A stretch of DNA of 22,036 nucleotides from IMG/VR virus record IMGVR_UViG_3300004463_000253, positions 1 through 22,036 of that record. One strand, given 5' to 3'. Position numbers and translations under genes: made by a program. The stretch comes from a virus. How positions within the stretch are numbered: the stretch's first letter is position 1; every line of letters starts with the position of its first letter. Shown one piece after another: positions 6,975 through 15,089 of this stretch. The notes beneath the pieces were generated by a model. It made no database searches and was not told the origin of the DNA. It worked only from the letters and a program-made list of their open reading frames with translations.

Positions 6975-9074
6975 ATGAAAAGACTCTTTTTGGTTTTAGC
7001 TCTGCTTTTGTTCTCAACCCAGGCTCACGCTACACGCTATTGGGTGGCAAAGACCGGCAGCGACTCAAATGCCTGCGCTGCCATTGACGGCGCCGCCGAT
7101 CCTGGCGTGTATAAACTGACCATTGCCAGCGGTTTAACCTGTCTCGCCGCAAGCGATACCTTGACCGTCAAGTCGGGAACCTACGTCGAGAGTTTTACCA
7201 ATCCACTGCCATCGGGCACTTCGTCCTCGACACCGACTACACTCGAAGGACTGAGCGGCGATACCGTTACTCTACGACCTACGACTGGCAGCAATATCAT
7301 CCTTCTCAATTCAGCCCGGACCAATTTAACTTTCCGCAATCTGAAAATTGATGCACAGGCGCTTGGTTTGGCCGGAGAAAAGACCGGCTTCCGTATCTCT
7401 GAGACTGGCACCTATTCAAATTTGATACTTGAGGACCTCGAAGTTAAAAACATGCACGGCCCCGGCATCGTGCTATCCACTACCACCACCGCCTGCACTC
7501 TACGGCGCATACATATACATGACAGCACCGGGGATGATACCACCAGCGGCACTGGCATCTATTGGCGGGGTACCTTTTGCACGGGTGAGGATCTGTTGAT
7601 CCACGATATCCCGATCAATGGCATAAGCATCTATTCATCCACCACTGGCGCGACGGATAATGTCATCAGGAACAGCCGCATTTACAATACCGGCACGGGG
7701 GCGTCACCGCCGCAGGAAACCGCTGGCGGGATCAATATCTATCGTTCACGCAACACGGTTTACAACAACATCATCGGTCCGAACACGGACAAGGGTATCC
7801 GCGTCGAGGGCACGGCAAACACTAGCAAAGTCTACAACAACACGATTTACGGCAGCGGGCTTCAGGGAATAAACTGCGCCAGCGGATTAACAGGGCTTGC
7901 CATCGTAAACAACATTTCACTGGGCAACACCGGCAGTAATATCTCGGCATTATGCACCGGCACGACTACCAACCTTACAACAGGGACGGTTGCCGATGTA
8001 TTCATAGATGCCGCAGGCGGCAATTTCAGCCTGAAGGAGTCCAGTGCGGCTATCGACACGGGCACGGTTATCAGTGGCTTTAGCGCGGGGCGATACGTCG
8101 GGAGTCTACCGGATATAGGGGCGCTTGAGTCGTGTATCCGCAACAAAGCCGCGGTCGAGAACGACGAGCCGACACATTATCACATCGCCTATGACTGCCC
8201 TATCCAATCGTCACGCAATAACTTAACTCTGCAAACGCCGACCGCCGGTAATTGGGTGATAGCGGTTGCCGGGGTGAACAAGACTCTCGGCAATGGCGGG
8301 ATAGTCAGCGCGACCATCAATGGGCAGTCTGCCGTTGAAGTGGTCTTGGCTACAGCCGTCACCAACGGGCAAAGCCTGACCGACGCCATGACGCGCAGCG
8401 CGGCGCCGACACTTACCGACTCCGTTTGTATCGGCGACCCCAACACCACTTGCTACAACGCGGTCGTAAGAACGCACGCGGCTTCAAGCGGCACCAACAA
8501 CGTGGGGGCTGCGCCTTCGCATGTCGTTGTCCAGTCACGCTTCCGCTTTCACAAACTGCGCGGCGCCGAGGATGCGGCGGTTGTCCAATGCGCTACCTGC
8601 ACCGAGAACGTGCCGATCACCCTACCGCCAGGCGCGGCATTCCGCCTGCGCGTCAAGTTTCGCAGTGACGACAACGTGGGCGCATTGTACGTTTTGCGCT
8701 ATGCGATAGACACCGGGGGCGGCTTCGGCGCTTATACGCTTACACCGGACGCGATGGGCGCCGATAACATCAGTTGGTACGGCATCACATCAGACACCGA
8801 CATTCCGGCAGCCGGCACACCGACCACCGAACTGCTTACCAGCGACGAAGCCAGCAATACCGCTTGCGCCGTGGTGCGCACTTCCAGCGACTACCCGACG
8901 ATCATTCTGAACAACCAGGAAACGGAATGCGAATACATCTTGAAGATAAGCACCAGCGCAGCCGTTGGCACGAAGTATCGTTTTCAGGTATGGGGTAGCG
9001 GTGGCACGCCGCTCGATACCTACATTAACACCCCCGAGCTTACCGTCGGCTCCTACACCATGATGGAGTCGTGA
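6975..9074 (+). CDS. Putative secreted right-handed beta-helix (pectate-lyase-like) appendage protein
   Basis: 699 residues, ATG 6975 with GAGGT nine bases upstream. Residues 1-19 are a Sec signal peptide ending 'TQAHA' before TRYW. The mature start 'RYWVAKTGSDSNAC' and 'SDTLTVKSGTYVE' are typical of DUF1565 / pectate-lyase-like beta-helix proteins. Parallel-helix rungs follow ('NLTFRNLKIDA', 'NLILEDLEVKN', 'CTLRRIHIHDS', 'NVIRNSRIYNTG', 'NTVYNNIIG', 'SKVYNNTIYGSGLQGI', 'LAIVNNISLGNT') to about residue 375. The C-terminal 300 residues form a separate beta-rich region of unknown type. I count 14 cysteines, mostly in near pairs. Beta-helices of this kind are common in phage tailspikes that bind or cut surface polysaccharide, but no active site can be named. 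Last gene before a 120-base gap. Confidence 0.72.
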   Translation: MKRLFLVLALLLFSTQAHATRYWVAKTGSDSNACAAIDGAADPGVYKLTIASGLTCLAASDTLTVKSGTYVESFTNPLPSGTSSSTPTTLEGLSGDTVTLRPTTGSNIILLNSARTNLTFRNLKIDAQALGLAGEKTGFRISETGTYSNLILEDLEVKNMHGPGIVLSTTTTACTLRRIHIHDSTGDDTTSGTGIYWRGTFCTGEDLLIHDIPINGISIYSSTTGATDNVIRNSRIYNTGTGASPPQETAGGINIYRSRNTVYNNIIGPNTDKGIRVEGTANTSKVYNNTIYGSGLQGINCASGLTGLAIVNNISLGNTGSNISALCTGTTTNLTTGTVADVFIDAAGGNFSLKESSAAIDTGTVISGFSAGRYVGSLPDIGALESCIRNKAAVENDEPTHYHIAYDCPIQSSRNNLTLQTPTAGNWVIAVAGVNKTLGNGGIVSATINGQSAVEVVLATAVTNGQSLTDAMTRSAAPTLTDSVCIGDPNTTCYNAVVRTHAASSGTNNVGAAPSHVVVQSRFRFHKLRGAEDAAVVQCATCTENVPITLPPGAAFRLRVKFRSDDNVGALYVLRYAIDTGGGFGAYTLTPDAMGADNISWYGITSDTDIPAAGTPTTELLTSDEASNTACAVVRTSSDYPTIILNNQETECEYILKISTSAAVGTKYRFQVWGSGGTPLDTYINTPELTVGSYTMMES

Positions 9075-9194
9075 CCCGAATGCGTAGCCGCTCTGTTAGA
9101 GCGGTTTGACAAAGCACTCAAGCTGATATGCGCCAGCCTTGTGACGACGACAGCCAACAGAGCGGCTTGCGCAAAGGTGATAGGACCATAGGAA
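9075..9194 (+). promoter_or_regulatory. Intergenic gap with a strong hairpin and a competing inverted repeat
   Basis: This is the longest gap in the tail operon. CCGCTCT at 9088-9094, loop GTT, AGAGCGG at 9098-9104 makes a perfect 7-bp stem, extendable by G-T and A-T pairs; only three T follow, so it is a poor intrinsic terminator. GCCGCTCTGTT (9087-9097) is also the exact inverse complement of AACAGAGCGGC (9156-9166), so the first arm could pair with either partner. It could attenuate transcription or protect a processed mRNA end between the appendage cassette and the hub genes. No promoter is obvious. Confidence 0.4.
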
Positions 9195-10754
9195 ATGAAA
9201 ACGATTCCCGCGGGTCTTCTCGCGCACTATCAACAGCAGGTGCAAACAACTGCGTTTTGCACGATCCTATCGCTCGCCGCGCGTCAGCCTCGGGTGATCA
9301 ACATTACCAACTCAGATCCCGGCGTCGTCACGACGCTTTGGCAACATCGACTGACAACCGGCGACGTGGTCAAGTTCATCGGTATCGAGGGCATGACCGA
9401 TATCAATTTCGTTGGTAACGTCAACGAGCTGTACTTTCTCGTGACCGTGCTCTCGCCGACCGAGTTTGAGATCAACGTCGACACGACCAATCTTAGTCCC
9501 TACGCCAAGGGCTCGAATTACGGCCAGGCCAGGCGCTGTCTCGGATTTACCTCATTCGAGCGCGACCTCGTATGGAATAACATCATCCTGCACGCCAAAA
9601 CTGGCTCGGTGGAAACCGCCGCGACGATTGACTCGGAATTCAAGACGCCGAGCCGCGAGGTGCGCGCGCTGCTCGACTCCGATCAGATAGTCGCCAAAGA
9701 CATAGAAGAGGGGCTATACAGTGGCGCCGAATACGAACACTTCGAGTTGAATTACCAAAACATCAGCCAAGGACGAAACGTTTTGCTGTATGGCCGGCTC
9801 GGCGATATTACCTGGGGCGATCAAGTGTTCAACGCCGAGGGTCTTGGCTTGATCTCTCTATTGCAACAGGATGTCGGCCCGAAGATTTCCGTGACCTGCC
9901 GCGCCGAGCTCGGCACCCGAATCCAAGACACCTGGAACGAGCGCTTTGGTTGCAAGGTACGGCTCAACCCTTACGAGTGGACACCTTCTACCGCCTACAC
10001 CGCGGTGCAAGCGGCAGACGCCGGACTTGGTTCGGTAGTCAAGCCGTCAGTTTACAATGGCTTTCGATACGCGGCCCTGACCAACGGCAATTCGGCGCTG
10101 ATCGAACCGTCATGGCCGACGACCATCGGCGCTACCGTTAGCGATGGCGGGATGATATGGGAATGCCGCGAGGCGCTGACAAAAGAGGGGTTTGTAACCG
10201 CCGTTGTCGATCGCCGGCAGTTCAGCGATTCCAGCCGGCTCGAACCGAGCGGCTGGTTCATGCACGGCCTGCTTACGTTTCTCGATGGACCGAACGCCGG
10301 TTTTTCCTCCGAGGTCAAAAGCCACAAGCGTGCCGAGTATCCAATCATCTCGATCGATGTCAACGGTCCGCATTTTTTCATTACCGGCGATCATACGGGT
10401 AACTTTACCGCGGGCGATGTCTTTACGGTATTTGGTTCCACCGCCAATGACGGCAACTATACGGTGGTCGCCGAGATTTACCAGTCCGGCCCGAATAACA
10501 CGAGGATCAGCGTCGCCGAGACTATCGCCAGCGATGTAGCTTCGGGCGTCATCGAGTGGCGGCCGGCGTCGTTCGTGCTACGCGATGCGGCGTTTAGCGA
10601 TATCAGCGTCGGCCAAAAATATCTGGTAGAGGTCGGCTGTGATAAGCGCGTCGAGACCTGCATCGACAAGTTCAACAACGTTTACAACTTTCGCGGCGAG
10701 CCGTACATCCCAGGCATTCATCAACAACTAAACTTCCCGGATCAACCGGCATGA
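9195..10754 (+). CDS. DUF2163 / BR0599-type baseplate hub protein (GTA g13-like) with inserted domains
   Basis: 519 residues; ATG 9195 behind AGGA-type sequence. The N-terminus 'MKTIPAGLLAHYQQQVQTTA' and later 'FTSFERDLVW', 'YEHFELNYQN', 'GRLGDITWGDQVFNAE' and 'ISVTCRAELGT' follow the DUF2163 family, whose GTA member g13 is the tail hub. The C-terminus 'GCDKRVETCIDKFNNVYNFRGEP.IPG' is the BR0599 signature, which includes its paired cysteines. Three segments look inserted: residues about 34-95 ('ITNSDPGVVTTL.HRLTTGDVVKF.GIEGMTDIN') like the FCCH-type fold seen in phage proteins; about 258-325 ('W.PSTAY..VQ', 'SALIEPSWPTTIGATVSDGGMIWEC'), a known phage decoration motif; and about 395-455 ('F.ITGDHTGNFTAGDVFTVFGST'). 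Usual family length is nearer 290, so the extra mass is these insertions. The next gene overlaps by ATGA. Confidence 0.85.
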   Translation: MKTIPAGLLAHYQQQVQTTAFCTILSLAARQPRVINITNSDPGVVTTLWQHRLTTGDVVKFIGIEGMTDINFVGNVNELYFLVTVLSPTEFEINVDTTNLSPYAKGSNYGQARRCLGFTSFERDLVWNNIILHAKTGSVETAATIDSEFKTPSREVRALLDSDQIVAKDIEEGLYSGAEYEHFELNYQNISQGRNVLLYGRLGDITWGDQVFNAEGLGLISLLQQDVGPKISVTCRAELGTRIQDTWNERFGCKVRLNPYEWTPSTAYTAVQAADAGLGSVVKPSVYNGFRYAALTNGNSALIEPSWPTTIGATVSDGGMIWECREALTKEGFVTAVVDRRQFSDSSRLEPSGWFMHGLLTFLDGPNAGFSSEVKSHKRAEYPIISIDVNGPHFFITGDHTGNFTAGDVFTVFGSTANDGNYTVVAEIYQSGPNNTRISVAETIASDVASGVIEWRPASFVLRDAAFSDISVGQKYLVEVGCDKRVETCIDKFNNVYNFRGEPYIPGIHQQLNFPDQPA

Positions 10755-11083
10755 CCATGAAACAATGCGAGGCCAAAATAACGGTTATCCAAAAAGGCGT
10801 GCTGGCGCCGTTCTACGCGCGTTGCATCGGCGCCGAGGGACACACGGGGATGCACTATTGGGAGCAAGAGCCGTTCAGCCTGGTCGCGCACCGCTTGCAC
10901 GCCGAGCCCTTATGGCTGCATGGCGCCGCGCGCATTGGCTGGGATGATCCCGAGATCTACGGCGCCGAGGCGAAGGCGTACATCTTGGATGGCCTTACCG
11001 TCAGCGAGAACGGCAACGAGCGCGCGCCAGAACTAACCGTGCAACCCTACGAGGTCCAGTCGTGGTCGAACCCAAGGCGATAA
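10751..11083 (+). CDS. Small phage protein of unknown function between hub and NlpC/P60 genes
   Basis: 110 residues, starting on ATG that overlaps the previous stop and overlapping the start of the next gene by 22 bases, so translational coupling is likely. I do not recognise the family. Near the N-terminus Cys6, Cys26, His31 and His35 are spaced as 'C(19)C(4)H(3)H', which could bind a metal, followed by 'YWEQEPFSLVAHRL'. The rest is acidic with no membrane segment. The position, between the DUF2163 hub and the cell-wall peptidase, suggests a virion or assembly role, but nothing in the sequence proves it. Confidence 0.65.
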   Translation: MTMKQCEAKITVIQKGVLAPFYARCIGAEGHTGMHYWEQEPFSLVAHRLHAEPLWLHGAARIGWDDPEIYGAEAKAYILDGLTVSENGNERAPELTVQPYEVQSWSNPRR

Positions 11084-13677
11084 TCGACGCGGCTAGGACT
11101 TGGCTCGGCACGCCGTTCCGCCACCAAGGCAGGGCCAAGGGGCAATGGGTGGACTGCATCGGTCTGGTGATCGGCGTGGCGAAGGAAACGAACTTGGTTG
11201 TCAAAGATTTTGATTATTGCGGTTACGGTCAACTGCCGGTGCCGACGGCGATGGAAAAAGCGCTCGATGAAAACATGATCCGCGTTGCGCCTGGCGCCGA
11301 ACGGCCCGGCGACGTGCCATGGATGTCGGACCCGATCTACGGCGGCCAGCCGCGCCATTTAGGTATTCTCACCGACTGCGGCACGATCATCCACGCTCAC
11401 AGCCGCGTCGGCAATGCCGCGCGCAAGGCGGCGGGGCGAGTGGTCGAGCAACGCATGGATGACAATCTCAAGCGCCGCGTGCGCCGTTATTACCGATTCC
11501 GGGCGCTTGCGATATTCATCGGCGCGCTATTGGGCGCTCTGATGCTGCCCGAGCTCGTCCAAGCCGGCGCGATGATTGTCCGCTCGGGCTTCACCATGGC
11601 CGGGTCATATTTTTTTGGCCCTGTCGGCGGTGTTGTCGGTGGGCTACTCGGCGGATTTCTCGGCAACCTGATGTTTCCCGAAGAGGGCAAATTGATTGGC
11701 TCGCAGTTGACCGACTTGATGGTTACGTCGAGCGCTTACGGCGAGGACATCGCCGACAGCGAGGGCACGTTGGCGCTGCCGGGATACTTGATACAATCGA
11801 GTGAGCTCAAACCGATCAAGCACGACGTTTCCGGCAAGGGAGCGTCGGCCAGCCCAGCCGGTTATTACTTCAGCTATTCCGCCGACTCGCTCTGGTTGTT
11901 TCGCCGTCGATCGGCCGCGGGCATCCTGCGCGTCTGGATGCAGGGGAAGCTTAGGCGCAATCTTTCGCCCGACGCCACGCTCGATGAAGTCATCGCGACA
12001 CAATCTAAGATCAAAGGCGGCCGGCTGGTGTTTTACATGGGCGCCGAGACTCAATTGCCTGACTCGACGATGGAGGCGCTTCATGGCGTCGGCCGCGTAC
12101 CCGCTTATCGCGGCCTGGTGACCCTGGCGGCGCTCGACCTGGAGTTGGCCGACTACGCCAACACGGTGCCGCAGTGTGTCGCCGAGGTCTATGACAATGG
12201 AAATTTTTACTATCGCAATTTCGGCCCGTTTATAGATCCTGATGTCGGGACGTCGTGGATATGGAAACAGACCTGGAATTATATCGACGACAACCACGAG
12301 GTCACGTCTTTAATCATTGACACCAACTGGGGCGCGATGGCGTATGCGCCTTATTCCGATCCGCGGGCATATTACTGGAGACGCTTCACGCCGAGCGGCG
12401 CCTTCCCGGAGTTGAAATTTGAATCATCTATTTTTTCAAGCTTCATCATTCACGACAACGGGGCCGGTTGGTCTGACGTCAACATGACTCTGGTTCATGC
12501 GGGCGCTGGTTATTTCATGATTTTCTACGATACGAATTTCGAGGTTGCTCTACAGCCGTATCCGGCGCAGTCCCTGGTCGATAGCGTGTCGAGTTGGGTT
12601 TATAAAGCCGGGCGGCTCTTAATTTGGATGAATAGCGGGTCGGGCACGATATCACACACCTTTGCCGAGTTCGATTCCGCTGGTCAATTCATTCGCTACT
12701 ACGATGGGCCGACGGACATGCTCTTGATCCGAGAATCGGATTTCTACGTTTATGGCCTCGCCTCGCCCGGTATCGGCAGCTTGTCGGAGGCGCCAAACTC
12801 CAAGCTCTACAAGATGGAGAAATACAGCTTGCAGATAGTCGAGATTTGGGATTTGGGCGTGCAGAAAATAGCCGCCTTCGACGTTGTCTCTGACGATGAG
12901 ATGTATTTCATGCAGACCGGCTTCGGCTTCGGTACGGTGGCGATCTTCGAGCTTAAAAACAAGCAAGCGGTGCAGATCGGCACCGTCGGCAACGTCTTTG
13001 GCGTAAACTTCAGGCAAGGCCAACTGATCTACAAGGACGGGATTCTTTACTACGGTCAAATCAACGGCGCCTATTGGGCGGTGACTCCCGCTGGTGTCGG
13101 CGATTGCGTGCCGCTGTCGCAAATAGTCGGTGACGCCTGCCGGATCGCCGGCATCGAGGAAACCCGCTTCGACGTTAGCGAGTTGACTGATTGCGTGTAC
13201 GGCTACGGTCGGGACGGCGCCATGTCGATGGTCAGCTGGTTATCACCGCTCCAGCCACATTACTTTTTCGATCCGGTCGAAAGTGGTGGTCTGCTCAAGT
13301 TTCGCAAGCGCGGCAAGCCGGTGGCGTTTACCATCCCGCTCGAAGACCTGTCCGCCTATGAGCCCGGCCAGGAGGTGCCCGATCGCCTGGAGCGCAGCCA
13401 GATCCATGAGCGCGCGCTGCCGACGACGGTGCGCGTGCACTACATCCAGCGCGACAAGGAATATGAGCGCGGCATGCAGCATGAGGAGCGCATCTTGACC
13501 GACTTCCGCCATGACATGGACGTGCGGCTAGCGGAATCAATGAGCGATAACGAGGCGCGCAACATGGCGGCGCGGCTGTTGCCGGTGCTGCACTTCGAGC
13601 GCAATGAATTAACGATCAAGTTGACGCGGAAATACGTCCGCATGGAACCGGGCGACCCGTTTGAGATCACACTATGA
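11062..13677 (+). CDS. NlpC/P60 cell-wall peptidase fused to the first part of the tail-tip 'megatron' protein
   Basis: 871 residues from GTG 11062, with GAGG nine bases upstream. Residues 1-150 are an NlpC/P60 peptidase: 'GTPFRHQGRAKGQWVDCIGLV' places the catalytic Cys at 32; His99 in 'PRHLGIL' and His111 complete the likely site. Residues 150-375 match the N-terminus of GTA g15-like megatrons: hydrophobic Gly-rich stretch, 'LTDLMVTSSAYGEDI', 'FYMGAETQLPDSTMEALHGV', 'VPAYRGLVTL'. Residues about 378-680 are an insert of repeated beta strands, perhaps a propeller. Residues 683-871 match the Phage-tail_3 region ('ESMSDNEARNMAARLLP', ending 'YVRMEPGDPFEITL'). In GTAs these are two genes (g14, g15). 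The megatron stops early here; its remaining parts appear at 16066 and 17433. Role: cell-wall opening and tail tip. Confidence 0.82.
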   Translation: MVEPKAIIDAARTWLGTPFRHQGRAKGQWVDCIGLVIGVAKETNLVVKDFDYCGYGQLPVPTAMEKALDENMIRVAPGAERPGDVPWMSDPIYGGQPRHLGILTDCGTIIHAHSRVGNAARKAAGRVVEQRMDDNLKRRVRRYYRFRALAIFIGALLGALMLPELVQAGAMIVRSGFTMAGSYFFGPVGGVVGGLLGGFLGNLMFPEEGKLIGSQLTDLMVTSSAYGEDIADSEGTLALPGYLIQSSELKPIKHDVSGKGASASPAGYYFSYSADSLWLFRRRSAAGILRVWMQGKLRRNLSPDATLDEVIATQSKIKGGRLVFYMGAETQLPDSTMEALHGVGRVPAYRGLVTLAALDLELADYANTVPQCVAEVYDNGNFYYRNFGPFIDPDVGTSWIWKQTWNYIDDNHEVTSLIIDTNWGAMAYAPYSDPRAYYWRRFTPSGAFPELKFESSIFSSFIIHDNGAGWSDVNMTLVHAGAGYFMIFYDTNFEVALQPYPAQSLVDSVSSWVYKAGRLLIWMNSGSGTISHTFAEFDSAGQFIRYYDGPTDMLLIRESDFYVYGLASPGIGSLSEAPNSKLYKMEKYSLQIVEIWDLGVQKIAAFDVVSDDEMYFMQTGFGFGTVAIFELKNKQAVQIGTVGNVFGVNFRQGQLIYKDGILYYGQINGAYWAVTPAGVGDCVPLSQIVGDACRIAGIEETRFDVSELTDCVYGYGRDGAMSMVSWLSPLQPHYFFDPVESGGLLKFRKRGKPVAFTIPLEDLSAYEPGQEVPDRLERSQIHERALPTTVRVHYIQRDKEYERGMQHEERILTDFRHDMDVRLAESMSDNEARNMAARLLPVLHFERNELTIKLTRKYVRMEPGDPFEITL

Positions 13678-14060
13678 GCACAACCACCAATTTGAAACTT
13701 CCCGAGATAGCTGTCGGCCAGTCGCAAAAAGAGACCACGCACAACGCCGCGCTGACTATCCTCGACAAGGTTCTGGGAACCAAGCTCGACATTGCGGTAA
13801 CCGCGGCCGACGTGACACTTACCGATTCACAGCACGACGGCGCGGTGTATTTCAAATTTACCGATACCATGACGGCGCCGCGCGCAGTGATCTTCCAGGG
13901 GCGCGGCAAACTCGCCATGGTCGAACACGCGGCAGCGGGGAGTCATAACATCACGCTCAAATCCGGCAGCGGCGCCGGTGCAACCGTGACCCTTGCGCCT
14001 GGCGATATCAAAATGATCTACGTCGACGGCGCCAACAACGCCGTCATTAAACCGACATGA
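13674..14060 (+). CDS. Small tail-fibre-associated protein with DUF2793-like N-terminus
   Basis: 128 residues, ATG overlapping the previous stop (ATGA). The first 35 residues, 'LKLPEIAVGQSQKETTHNAALTILD', resemble the DUF2793 start (LPYI-AxQAQK-xxTHNEAL-xxLD) found in phage tail proteins. The rest is a beta-rich domain with 'GAVYFKFTDTMTAPRAVIFQGRGK' and a C-terminal 'GDIKMIYVDGANNAVI', common in fibre head domains. It is the first of five genes that separate the two halves of the megatron. Possibly a cap or attachment protein at the tail tip; no catalytic residues are evident. Confidence 0.68.
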   Translation: MSTTTNLKLPEIAVGQSQKETTHNAALTILDKVLGTKLDIAVTAADVTLTDSQHDGAVYFKFTDTMTAPRAVIFQGRGKLAMVEHAAAGSHNITLKSGSGAGATVTLAPGDIKMIYVDGANNAVIKPT

Positions 14061-14068
14061 GGTAACAA

Positions 14069-15079
14069 ATGATTATCGATTGGGCGGAATCATACGGCTA
14101 TAGCACAACCCTAGCGCAGATTTTTGATTCAGTTTCGCAGTTCGGCGGGACAGTGACCACGGTCGAAAGCGGGCAGAGCCCGTCGGGGGGGAGCGTGCTG
14201 CAGGTGGCTTATACCTCTGGAGGGCAGTTTTTTCTTAAAAGCATGACCGCGCGATCGACGAAATTCGAGGCGTTTAGGTTCCGTGTCAGTACGAGTTTCA
14301 CAGGGGAAGTTACGATCTTTCGTTGGTTCGAATCAGGGACGATCCATTGCGATTTGCGAGTGACCGACGCTGGAGCGCTAAAAGTTACGCGCAACGGCAC
14401 CACGCTTGCGACCTCAGCCGCTGGAATCATGCCGCTCAACAATACTTGGAAGCACATCGAGACCAAGCTGGTGATCCACGACAGCACCGGCACGGTTGAC
14501 GTTTGGGTCGATAGCGTCAGCGTTATCAGTGCGAGCGGCCTCGATACCCGCAACGGCGGCACTGGGGTTATCGATCAAACGGGCCCGTGTATCAACGTGA
14601 CGGCGGACTCTGTTATGACGTTTCAATTCTGCGATAACGTTTCCGCCGACTCACAGATCAATCAGGCGCGCGTCGACTATTTTCCGCCCACCGGCGCCGG
14701 CACCTCGGCGCAGTTCACGCCGACGGCGGGCTCTAACTTTCAGACTGTCGACGAGACCGGATCGCCGAACACATCGGACTATAACGCCAGTTCGACGGTG
14801 GGGCATATCGACTCGTTTGCGATGGGTGACGTACCGGCGACGGCGGTCATTATCGCGCTCGGGCAAGTCGCCTTGGTGAACAAACAGGACTCGGGCAGCG
14901 CCACGGTCAACTTCGTCAATCGTCAGAGCACGACGAATTATAACGGCACGCCGTTCAGTCCGCCGTTCGGTTCGAATCAATACTTTCGAGAGTGGTTTCC
15001 GCTCAACCCCGACACGGCGGCGCAATGGACGCCGGCTCAAGTCAACGCCAACGAAATCGGCTACAAACGCGCAGCTTAG
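14069..15079 (+). CDS. Putative tail-tip decoration protein with concanavalin/LamG-like fold
   Basis: 336 residues, ATG 14069 with GAGGT upstream. Residues 10-195 read as a jelly-roll lectin-type domain: 'EAFRFRVSTSFTGEVTIFRWFESG', 'DLRVTDAGALKVTRNGTTLATS', then 'NTWKHIETKLVIHDSTGTVDVWVDSV', a pattern of many phage LamG-like proteins. The C-terminal part ('GDVPATAVIIALGQVALVNKQDSGSA' onward, about 245-336) is a second beta-rich domain. I expect binding to a surface glycan or a structural role in a side appendage. The family assignment rests on pattern and not on a named motif. Confidence 0.68.
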   Translation: MIIDWAESYGYSTTLAQIFDSVSQFGGTVTTVESGQSPSGGSVLQVAYTSGGQFFLKSMTARSTKFEAFRFRVSTSFTGEVTIFRWFESGTIHCDLRVTDAGALKVTRNGTTLATSAAGIMPLNNTWKHIETKLVIHDSTGTVDVWVDSVSVISASGLDTRNGGTGVIDQTGPCINVTADSVMTFQFCDNVSADSQINQARVDYFPPTGAGTSAQFTPTAGSNFQTVDETGSPNTSDYNASSTVGHIDSFAMGDVPATAVIIALGQVALVNKQDSGSATVNFVNRQSTTNYNGTPFSPPFGSNQYFREWFPLNPDTAAQWTPAQVNANEIGYKRAA

Positions 15080-15089
15080 GAGGCTTCAG

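Noticed and set aside
331-12050. Recurring GGCGCCGA(G) octamer across the tail genes
   Set aside because: It mostly encodes Gly-Ala-Glu in frame and follows the codon preference; no regular spacing or position outside genes.
11644-12297. 217-codon minus-strand frame
   Set aside because: Opposite the conserved megatron region, no motif.
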